Positions 6,836-11,778 of a stretch of 15,935 nt of DNA are shown here, piece by piece; position 1 is the stretch's first letter; every line of letters begins with the position of its first letter. Origin of the DNA: Caldifarciminota bacterium UBA2202 (lineage in GTDB: Bacteria > Hydrothermota > 32-111); NCBI GenBank assembly GCA_002327905.1, contig DCUY01000097.1:1-15935 (forward strand), written 5' to 3'. Position numbers and translations under genes: made by a program. The notes under the pieces were generated by a model. It was not told the DNA's origin. It saw only the letters and a program-made list of their open reading frames with translations, and did no database searches.

Positions 6836-6863
6836 TCGGCAAAAGTATAATTATTGAAATATC

Positions 6864-7625
6864 CTAAAACAATCTAGAGAAATCAAAATTATCAACGATA
6901 CTGCTAATACCAAAAGAAACACTATAGTACTTTGAAAAGATGTTATCTTGGGTATCCGGATGATCGCATGATTCAAAACCTATGTTTGCGAATAATGAAA
7001 ATTTTTTCTTTGATTCTCCTCCAAAACTGTAATTAATTCCATACATTGATCGTGTTTTACGATAGTAATTAATGGGAAAGATAATGTTGTCGAACATTCC
7101 CTTATCCTCAATTACCATTCCCGTAACTACCATTACACCGCGATTTTTCATCATCCAAAAAGTAATACAATTGACATCAAATTCCAAAATCAAACCATAC
7201 TCAAAACAAGAGTAAATTTCAGCATTATATTGTCTCGTTCCTACATACTCTCCTATTAAACATGGGGCGACTTTTATTCCTAATTTCGAATTATCATTAT
7301 AATAGAACAACCCTGTAGCAACTATTCCATTTATAAAGCCGCCACTCAGCATTGCATCCATTCCAAAAGAATAATTCTCTTTGTAAAACACGTTTTTTGT
7401 TTTTGTAAAACTTGGATTAAAACCTATATTAAGATTTTCAGTTATCTGTAAACCGGCATTTACATCATTGTTTAGAACAGCTATGCTATACTCATCAATT
7501 ATCTCAGGTTGTCTCTGTATTTCCGGGTGCAATGTAAGCAAACAACCGTTAAATAGCATTAAAATGACCATTAAAGCGAGATGTCTTATATCTAATAATT
7601 TTGAATGTCTTTTTTGTAGATTCAT
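6864..7625 (-). CDS. Beta-rich surface lipoprotein, probably barrel-like
   Basis: Not assigned to a named family. The N-terminus has a basic stretch and a hydrophobic segment ending MLFNGC (Cys28), an imperfect lipobox. The remaining 225 residues show alternating polar/hydrophobic strands with many Gly, Tyr and Phe (YSFGMDAMLSGGFINGIVAT, MYGINYSFGGES) and end in a phenylalanine (FDFSRLF), as outer-membrane barrels commonly do. A type II signal with a barrel-like body is known in some envelope proteins. AAGGAT nine bases upstream of the ATG supports the start. It is a single gene on the opposite strand to both neighbours, and its 3' end faces the membrane-protein pair. Confidence 0.7.
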   Translation of the reverse strand: MNLQKRHSKLLDIRHLALMVILMLFNGCLLTLHPEIQRQPEIIDEYSIAVLNNDVNAGLQITENLNIGFNPSFTKTKNVFYKENYSFGMDAMLSGGFINGIVATGLFYYNDNSKLGIKVAPCLIGEYVGTRQYNAEIYSCFEYGLILEFDVNCITFWMMKNRGVMVVTGMVIEDKGMFDNIIFPINYYRKTRSMYGINYSFGGESKKKFSLFANIGFESCDHPDTQDNIFSKYYSVSFGISSIVDNFDFSRLF

Positions 7626-7746
7626 ATAATTTTATCCTTGATAAATTTTACTCCATTCATTCTGACAAGTCAATGTTTTCCATATAAAAGGATTGTCTTT
7701 CAAGTCTGATTAAGAATCTATTTTTCCACCCCCGCTGCCCTGTCAT

Positions 7747-7775
7747 CTTTAAGGTACCAATTTGGCGCCTTAAAG
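7747..7775. repeat. Imperfect hairpin CTTTAAGG / CCTTAAAG
   Basis: Perfect 8 bp outer arms (7747-7754, 7768-7775), then a T-G pair, one mismatch, and CCA/TGG around the loop ATT. A run of A follows on the plus strand and there is no T-run in a terminator position on either strand, so a terminator role is unlikely. Confidence 0.5.
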
Positions 7776-7781
7776 AAAAAA

Positions 7782-7944
7782 ATGAATAAAGTCGCAAAAA
7801 GCGATTTTAAAAAAACTTTGAAAATTCAGAAAAGATCCATATAAAATTGAAGCATCATTAAAGTATTCCGGCGAAGAATGGTTTGCATCATATAAAAGGG
7901 ACATAATCGCCATTGAGATTTTAAAAACAATCAAAAAGATCTAA
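7782..7944 (+). pseudogene. Possible decayed small gene
   Basis: An ATG at 7782 opens a 20-codon frame (MNKVAKSDFKKTLKIQKRSI) that stops at 7844; a second frame then runs 7846-7944 as EASLKYSGEEWFASYKRDII... without a start. Together they look like a short Lys-rich protein with one frameshift. No family recognised and no ribosome site is evident, so this may be chance. Confidence 0.25.
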
Positions 7945-8012
7945 AATAGAAAATCGGTTTATTGTAAAAGAATGCTATTGAAAATTTAAAAAAAAACACT
8001 AAAATAAAAGAC

Positions 8013-8080
8013 GGGGCAGGTGAAGGCCGAAAATTATAGTTTGGGCGAAAGCTCAGAACTCTGTGGTCACATCCAGCCCC
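8013..8080 (+). ncRNA. Candidate structured RNA or element-end hairpin
   Basis: The outer stem GGGGCAGG (8013-8020) pairs with CCAGCCCC (8073-8080) with a single A/A mismatch. Inside, TTTGGGC (8040-8046) pairs with GCTCAGA (8051-8057) around a GAAA tetraloop, extended by AG/CT past a bulged A. TTTT follows at 8081. A GNRA tetraloop on a long stem enclosed by a G/C clamp argues for an RNA structure. It could be an orphan small RNA, an ornate terminator, or the end of an IS200/IS605- or REP-like element. It matches no riboswitch class I know. Confidence 0.4.
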
Positions 8081-8092
8081 TTTTAATTTCAG

Positions 8093-8426
8093 TCATTCTG
8101 AAGTCCGCAAAAATTATCTCTATCCTGAAGAATCTATCAACAGTGAAACAAATGCAACCACCGCCCTAAAATTTATCGTCATTGCGAGGCGTCCTCGCCG
8201 AAGCAATCTCTTAACTTCTATTCAATCTTTTGTTTTTGATTTTGTTTTGCACACGGCACAAGGCCCACGGCTCAAGGCGTCTTTATCACCAGCTTACAAG
8301 TGTCCTATTTTTTGTCCGTCATTGCGATGAGTCTTCGAAGAAGCAATCTCTTTATTTCTATTCAGTCTTACTCTTTTCTTTTCCTCGGATAATGGACTAT
8401 CGACTCGTGATTAGCGATTCTTGTTT
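8093..8426. repeat. Outer part of the left composite repeat
   Basis: Modules in order: TCATTCTGAAGTCCG and a GAAGAATCTATCAACA string (8093-8151), an AACCACCGCCCTAAAA string, the ATTGC-GA-GGCG-TCCT-CGCC-GAA-GCAAT hairpin (8181-8207), heptads (8249-8283), an octad-like ACCAGCTT/ACAAG segment (8288-8307), a second GTCATTGCGA module (8319) and heptads (8388-8422). The same module order, inverted and more diverged, is seen at 11299-11620. Confidence 0.65.
8249..8283. repeat. Heptad tract, GC(A/C/T)CA type (5 x 7 bp)
   Basis: Five consecutive 7-base units starting GC: GCACACG, then GCACAAG and related units. Same motif family as 2898-2925 and 5604-5631. Confidence 0.75.
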
Positions 8427-8459
8427 CTCGTAACTCGCAACTCGTAACTATAAACTGAA
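8388..8459. repeat. GA-type heptads followed by AAC-type heptads
   Basis: 8388-8422 is five units beginning GA (GATAATG, GACTATC, GATTAGC types). After nine bases, 8432-8459 is four units beginning AAC (AACTCGC, AACTCGT types); this second tract belongs to the left arm of the inverted repeat. Confidence 0.75.
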
Positions 8460-8575
8460 CGAAGTTCTGCAATCTCCTTACTTCTTTTCATCTTATTGTT
8501 TTTGATATTTGACTGTTGATAATGGACTGGTGATATATTCTAAAAATTAGTGAAATAAAATGATACACCGTCCCC
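8427..8575 (+). repeat. Left inverted-repeat arm (149 bp)
   Basis: The reverse complement of 11151-11298 differs from this arm by only one base substitution (G/A near the inner end) and one base in an A-run. The arm contains AAC heptads (8432-8459), a GAACGAAGTTCTGCAATCTC string, GA heptads (8504-8538), TATTCTAAAAATTAGTGAAA, and ends inside with ATGATACACCGTCCCC (8560-8575), 40 bases before the RhuM start codon. Confidence 0.92.
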
Positions 8576-8615
8576 CATTTGCTTTCGGCAGGGCGTTTAA
8601 AATAAAAGGAATTTC

Positions 8616-9635
8616 ATGGATTTAATTCCTCATAATTCACAAATAATCATTTACAAAACCGAAGACGGCAGAATAAAGCTTGATGTGAGATTTGACGGTG
8701 ATACTGTTTGGCTCACACAAAAACTGCTTGCCGAATTGTTTGATGTTGAAATTAATACCATCAACTATCATCTAAAAGAAATATTCAAAAGCAAAGAACT
8801 GATTGAGGAGGCAACTATTCGAAATTTTCGAATAGTTCAAAAAGAAGGTAAAAGAGAAGTAATCCGTGATGTTGTATTTTATAACTTAGATGCTGTTATT
8901 TCCGTTGGTTACAGGGTTAATTCTGCCCGTGCGACACAGTTTAGAATATGGGCGACTCAGAAACTGAAAGAATATATTGTTAAAGGATTTGTCTTGGATG
9001 ATGAGCGTCTTAAAAATCCTGATGTACCATTTGATTATTTTGAAGAACTCACCAGAAGAATACAGGACATTCGCACTTCCGAAAAAAGATTCTATCGCAA
9101 AATAACAGACATTTACTCATTAAGTGTGGATTATGATCCGACAAGTGAAATCAGCATCAATTTTTTCAAAAATGTGCAAAACAAAGTGCATTGGGCAATA
9201 AGCGGCAAGACGGCCACTGAAATAATTGCAGAGAGAGCAAATAGCAAAAAAAACAATATGGGATTGACGAACTGGCGCGGAAGCGTTCCAATAAAGAGCG
9301 ATGTAATGATTGCTAAAAATTATTTAACTGAAAAAGAACTATTGGCTCTCAACAATCTTGTGGAACAATACTTGATTTTTGCTGAGGGTCAGGCTATGCG
9401 AAGAATTCCAATGAAGATGAAGGATTGGGTGGAAAAATTGGATGGATTTTTGAAGTTAAATGACAGAAACATCTTGGAAGATGCTGGAAAAACAACTCAT
9501 GAATTGGCAGTGGAGATGGCGGAGAAAGAGTATGATAAATTCAACAAAAAGCGCAATAAGAAAAGCCTTGCCCTTGAAAACGATTTTGACAAAGCAATAA
9601 AACTGATAGAGAAAAAGAAGAAGGAAAAATCGTGA
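8616..9635 (+). CDS. RhuM-family (virulence RhuM) protein
   Basis: The 339-residue product matches the RhuM family (named after a Salmonella SPI-3 gene) along its whole length: an N-terminal helix-turn-helix-like segment (VWLTQKLLAELFDV, about 30-43), the family core ATIRNFRIVQKEGKR (about 66-80), VVFYNLDAVISVGYRVNS (about 86-103), FRIWATQKLKEYIVKGFVLDD (about 108-128), a middle EELTRRIQDIRTSEKRFYRK region, and a Lys/Glu-rich C-terminal coil. Its biochemical role is not settled; family members recur in islands and near defence and toxin genes. AAAAGGAA (8602-8609) sets the start. The stop codon lies inside copy 2 of the 64 bp repeat, and a perfect palindrome lies within the gene (8813-8837). 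It is the first gene inside the inverted repeats. Confidence 0.88.
   Translation: MDLIPHNSQIIIYKTEDGRIKLDVRFDGDTVWLTQKLLAELFDVEINTINYHLKEIFKSKELIEEATIRNFRIVQKEGKREVIRDVVFYNLDAVISVGYRVNSARATQFRIWATQKLKEYIVKGFVLDDERLKNPDVPFDYFEELTRRIQDIRTSEKRFYRKITDIYSLSVDYDPTSEISINFFKNVQNKVHWAISGKTATEIIAERANSKKNNMGLTNWRGSVPIKSDVMIAKNYLTEKELLALNNLVEQYLIFAEGQAMRRIPMKMKDWVEKLDGFLKLNDRNILEDAGKTTHELAVEMAEKEYDKFNKKRNKKSLALENDFDKAIKLIEKKKKEKS
8813..8837. repeat. Perfect 12 bp-arm palindrome inside the RhuM gene
   Basis: AACTATTCGAAA (8813-8824) and TTTCGAATAGTT (8826-8837) are exact reverse complements around one T. It encodes the conserved TIRNFRIV stretch, so protein constraint explains part of it, but the synonymous positions also complete the symmetry. 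Confidence 0.85.
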
Positions 9636-9688
9636 TAAAAATGATACACCGTCCCCAGTATAAGTGTCATTCTGAACGCCTCTTATCA
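9625..9688 (+). repeat. 64 bp repeat, copy 2
   Basis: Identical by eye to 2688-2751. It begins within the last codons of the RhuM gene and includes its TGA stop (9633-9635), then ATGATACACCGTCCCC (9641-9656) and TCATTCTGAACGCC. Confidence 0.9.
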
Positions 9689-9791
9689 CTGTTCATGTGT
9701 GAAGAATCTATCAACAAAAAAAGTCAAAGAAGCACCGATGTACTCTGTGTATTTACAAGCCCACCAGCCTACCAGCTCACTATTTTTGTTG

Positions 9792-9844
9792 GTCATTGCA
9801 AAGCGAATCATGTATTTTCTTTTGATTACTCTTACTCGTAACTC
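9792..9844 (+). repeat. Internal module shared with the right flank
   Basis: This 53-base segment (GTCATTGCAAAGCGAATC ... TTACTCGTAACTC) matches the reverse complement of 11289-11341 with three differences. It links the centre of the unit to the right composite repeat. Confidence 0.75.
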
Positions 9845-9895
9845 AATTATCTGATAGATCCTTCACTGTAGTCATAAGCATAGAAGCGTTCAGGA

Positions 9896-9916
9896 CGACT
9901 GTGCTGTGCGCAGTCG
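9896..9916 (+). terminator. Possible terminator after the RhuM gene
   Basis: CGACTGTGC / GCGCAGTCG form a 9 bp stem with one G-T pair and a TGT loop, followed by GTTTTAG. The T-run is short, so termination would be weak. Confidence 0.35.
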
Positions 9917-10075
9917 GTTTTAGAAGATTATTGAAAAAATAGTTTATTTATTCAAGGCATTAGTGTCATTTAATCGGTCTACTGTAAATGATACTCGGAA
10001 CGGATACAAAAGAGCGTATGCGGATAGGCGTTCTGAATGCACTGATTTTGGAGTGCTGATAGTGAAAATTAACTC

Positions 10076-10103
10076 TTGACTTGTACTCATAATTGAGTAC
10101 AAT
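10076..10103 (+). promoter_or_regulatory. Promoter of the MNT-HEPN operon
   Basis: TTGACT (10076-10081) and TACAAT (10098-10103) are separated by 16 bases. The expected start near 10110 gives a leader of under 20 bases without a Shine-Dalgarno sequence. The -10 lies inside the palindromic operator. Confidence 0.6.
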
Positions 10104-10124
10104 TGAACTCAAAATGGAGTACAA
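10081..10124. promoter_or_regulatory. Tandem palindromic operator (2 x 22 bp)
   Basis: Two 22-base palindromes abut exactly: TTGTACTC-N6-GAGTACAA (10081-10102, perfect 8 bp arms) and TTGAACTC-N6-GAGTACAA (10103-10124, one mismatch). The ATG of the winged-helix/MNT gene follows three bases later. Four half-sites in phase over the -10 and the transcription start are what autorepression by the gene's own DNA-binding domain would need. Confidence 0.75.
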
Positions 10125-10127
10125 TTT

Positions 10128-10700
10128 ATGAGTTTTCTGAATCTATCAAAATCTGCCATAAAGCGTGAGCTTCTGACTTTGTTTTTTCTCAACCCTGAGA
10201 GGCAATATTATTTGAGAGAGACTGAGAGAATGATAAATCGTTCTGCAGGAAGCATAAGAAGAGAGCTTTTAAAGCTTGTAGAAGATGGAATACTGACTAC
10301 AGAAAAGAAAGGCAATCTTCTTTATTATGGCATCAACAAAAAATATCCGCTGATTTCCGAACTAAAATCAATAATCAAAAAAACTCTTTTAGTCGAAAAC
10401 ATCCTCAAACAGGAAATTACAAAACATGACAAAATCAGCACTGCATTCATATATGGATCATTTGCCAAAGATAATATGAATAAGGACAGTGACATAGATA
10501 TAATGATAGTGGGCGAACCTGACCCGCGGGAAATAACAAAAGCCGTTATGAGTCTGGAAAAAAAACTGAACAAGGAAATCAATGTTTCTATCTATTCAAA
10601 AAGCGAATTTCATAGAAAGAAAGTCGAAAACTCGCAGTTTATAAAGGATGTTTTGTCGAACAAAATTATATATTTAAAAGGTCGTCCTGATGATTTATAA
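10128..10700 (+). CDS. Winged-helix / MNT-type nucleotidyltransferase (antitoxin-like)
   Basis: A 190-residue two-domain protein. Residues about 8-70 form a winged helix (AIKRELLTLFFLNPERQYYLRE, then SAGSIRRELLKLVEDGIL and KKGNLLYYGIN). Residues about 103-160 are a minimal nucleotidyltransferase domain with Gly110-Ser111, then Asp122 and Asp124 (GSFAKDNMNKDSDIDIMIVG). The third carboxylate usual in this fold is not obvious; INVSIY has Asn where Asp may be expected. In MNT/HEPN modules the transferase counteracts the HEPN toxin, in studied cases by AMPylating it. The start lies three bases after a tandem palindrome with no ribosome site, suggesting near-leaderless translation and autoregulation. 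It overlaps the HEPN gene by 11 bases. Confidence 0.85.
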   Translation: MSFLNLSKSAIKRELLTLFFLNPERQYYLRETERMINRSAGSIRRELLKLVEDGILTTEKKGNLLYYGINKKYPLISELKSIIKKTLLVENILKQEITKHDKISTAFIYGSFAKDNMNKDSDIDIMIVGEPDPREITKAVMSLEKKLNKEINVSIYSKSEFHRKKVENSQFIKDVLSNKIIYLKGRPDDL

Positions 10701-11007
10701 AACCACGAAGGAAGATCTCTTGAGAGACGGAGTGATTAGGAAATGCGAGAAAGATAATAAATCAGTTAAGAGATTGATGGAAAGAGCAAAACAGGACATA
10801 ATAACAGCCGAAAGGAACCTCAAAGATGATCCGGAATGCACTTTCACTTTTTCTTATAATGCGCTTATGAGATGCGGACTTGCGCTTATGTCAAATGACG
10901 GATTCCGACCGGATATTAAGGATAAGCACATAAATATAATCAAATATGCGACAGTTGTGCTTGGAAAAGAGAATAAAGATATTCTTTCTCTCTATACGAT
11001 TATATGA
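10690..11007 (+). CDS. HEPN-domain protein, N-terminal part (frameshifted)
   Basis: A 105-codon frame starting with ATG after AAAAGG (10676-10681), overlapping the MNT gene by 11 bases. It encodes the first helices of a HEPN protein (LMERAKQDIITAERNL, FTFSYNALMRCGLALM, DKHINIIKYATVVLG). The frame ends early at TGA 11005-11007, just before the motif region expected to hold the HEPN active residues. That missing part is present in the -1 frame (11004-11126). A two-base gain in the TTTCTCTCT run around 10985-10993 explains the break: removing one TC restores ...SLYDYMRRKRNRF. The intact product would be about 143 residues, normal for the family. Without the C-terminal part a ribonuclease toxin should be inactive. 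Confidence 0.75.
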   Translation: MIYKTTKEDLLRDGVIRKCEKDNKSVKRLMERAKQDIITAERNLKDDPECTFTFSYNALMRCGLALMSNDGFRPDIKDKHINIIKYATVVLGKENKDILSLYTII

Positions 11008-11126
11008 GAAGGAAAAGAAACAGGTTTACATATGAACCCGAGATTCCTTGTTCCGATCTTGAGGCAAAAGAGGCAATCAAAACAGCCAAAGAATTTTTGG
11101 AAATTGTCGAGAAAAATCTCGGTTAA
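11004..11126 (+). CDS. HEPN-domain protein, C-terminal part (-1 frame)
   Basis: A 40-codon frame MRRKRNRFTYEPEIP... to ...FLEIVEKNLG, starting at an ATG that overlaps the TGA of the preceding frame (ATGA). RRKRNRFTYE looks like the basic HEPN motif; the histidine of the classical R-x4-6-H motif is not seen (Arg or Tyr in its place). It is most simply the broken-off end of the same gene. The exact ATGA arrangement would, however, allow termination-reinitiation and a two-piece protein, and a sequencing or assembly error is also possible. Confidence 0.6.
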   Translation: MRRKRNRFTYEPEIPCSDLEAKEAIKTAKEFLEIVEKNLG

Positions 11127-11150
11127 AAGAAAAAATCATATTTTTTAGCA

Positions 11151-11298
11151 GGGGATGGTGTATCATTTATTTCACTAATTTTTAGAATATATCACCAGTC
11201 CATTATCAACAGTCAAATATCAAAAACAATAAGATGAAAAGAAGTAAGGAGATTGCAGAACTTCGTTCAGTTTATAGTTACGAGTTGCGAGTTACGAG
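11151..11298 (-). repeat. Right inverted-repeat arm (148 bp)
   Basis: Reverse complement of 8427-8575 with one substitution and one single-base length difference. Its inner end (11151-11166) is the reverse complement of ATGATACACCATCCCC, 24 bases after the HEPN gene end. Confidence 0.92.
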
Positions 11299-11620
11299 TA
11301 AGAGTAATCAAAAGAAAATACATGATTCGCCTCGCAACGACAGACAAAAACAGTGTGCTGGTGACTTGTACGCTCGTATGCTCGTAAAATGCAAAAAACT
11401 TTTCAGGACGGTGGTGGTTTCATCACGATAAAAACATTATTGGTAACGAGTCAAATGTCAGTTGCGAATTACTGGTTGCGGGTTCCGAGTTGAAAGCCAA
11501 AAAACCAAATGCACAGTAAGCGAGAGAGGTAAGGAGATTGCTTCGGCGAAGACGCCTCGCAATGACCAAATTGTTGATAGATTCTTCAGGATAGATTAAA
11601 TGAGTCGGACTTCAGAATGA
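11299..11620 (-). repeat. Outer part of the right composite repeat
   Basis: Read on the minus strand, the order is CATTCTGAAGTCCG and GAAGAATCTATCAACA (11620-11572), the ATTGC-GGCG-TCTT-CGCC-GCAAT hairpin (11563-11537), AA-starting heptads (11491-11457), an AACCACCACCGTCCTGAAAA string, an ACGAGC/ACCAGC octad-like tract and a GTCGTTGCGAGGCGAATC module (11341). This is broadly collinear with 8093-8426. Confidence 0.6.
11457..11491. repeat. Heptad tract (5 x 7 bp, TT-ending on the plus strand)
   Basis: Five contiguous units all ending in TT (GTCAGTT, GCGAATT, ... CCGAGTT); on the minus strand they start with AA and belong to the AAC-type family seen at 4734 and 8432. Confidence 0.7.
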
Positions 11621-11684
11621 GTTATCAAAGAGGCGGGGGATGCCCATTACCCTTTCAATTTGACAAAGAATTATTTATAAAAGT

Positions 11685-11714
11685 AAAAAAAGCAAACTCC
11701 TCCGTGGGGAGTTT
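11685..11714 (-). terminator. Intrinsic terminator-like hairpin, minus strand
   Basis: AAACTCC (11694-11700) pairs with GGAGTTT (11708-11714); read leftward the stem is followed by GC and seven T (11691-11685). No minus-strand gene ends here, so it may stop antisense or stray transcription, or be a leftover of a lost gene. Confidence 0.45.
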
Positions 11715-11721
11715 CAACCTC

Positions 11722-11749
11722 TTGACTCTTTTTGTTCTATAAGTATTAT
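11722..11749 (+). promoter_or_regulatory. Promoter of the dehydrogenase operon
   Basis: TTGACT (11722-11727) and TATTAT (11744-11749) are separated by 16 bases; the predicted leader of about 23 bases contains the ribosome site GGAGG (11770-11774). Confidence 0.55.
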
Positions 11750-11778
11750 TATATGCATAAACCCTAAACGGAGGTTCT

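Larger units (their letters stand above)
7626..8092. other. Intergenic stretch with hairpins and possible gene debris
   Basis: It holds a TTTTTCCACCCCCG string (7723-7736, also at 2932), a long imperfect hairpin (7747-7775: CTTTAAGG / CCTTAAAG arms, further pairing inside), short coding-like fragments (7782-7944) and a strong structured element (8013-8080). I see no intact gene. Confidence 0.6.
9689..10075. other. Intergenic stretch between RhuM and MNT genes
   Basis: No convincing gene. It holds a GAAGAATCTATCAACA module (9701), an AAGCACC module (9730), an octad-like ACCAGC tract (9755-9780), a 53-base module (9792-9844) and a stem-loop at 9896-9916. From 9917 to 10075 I see only a 23-codon frame without ribosome site. 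Confidence 0.6.
11127..11778. other. Intergenic stretch with right-hand repeat
   Basis: No gene. It holds the right inverted-repeat arm (11151-11298), its more diverged extension (11299-11620), a minus-strand terminator-like hairpin (11685-11714) and the promoter and ribosome site of the dehydrogenase operon. Open frames in this stretch come from repeat sequence. Confidence 0.75.

Noticed and set aside
8230..8433. 67-codon open frame on the plus strand
   Set aside because: It lies wholly in heptad and hairpin repeat modules; the frame is open by chance.
2774..8538. Heptad tracts considered as CRISPR repeats
   Set aside because: Units are only 7 bases, contiguous and degenerate, with no unique spacers and no cas genes.
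9632..9841. 69-codon open frame after the RhuM gene
   Set aside because: It consists of the 64 bp repeat and other dispersed modules, without a ribosome site.
9988..10059. 23-codon frame MILGTDTKERMRIGV... before the MNT promoter
   Set aside because: Too short, no ribosome site and no recognised motif; it could be gene debris but cannot be supported.
10128..11126. Classical MntA-HepT pair
   Set aside because: The transferase is fused to a winged helix and the HEPN part lacks a visible R-x4-H-x-Y motif, so the generic MNT/HEPN label is safer.
11131..11147. AAAAAAT-CAT-ATTTTTT hairpin after the HEPN gene
   Set aside because: Stem is A/T only, likely too weak to act as a terminator; could be chance in AT-rich DNA.
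11234..11431. 65-codon open frame in the right repeat arm
   Set aside because: It is the complement of repeat sequence; the matching left arm gives no comparable protein.
8093..11620. Transposase, integrase or tRNA attachment site for the repeat-bounded unit
   Set aside because: I looked at all frames and flanks and found no recombinase gene or tRNA; mobility therefore stays an inference.
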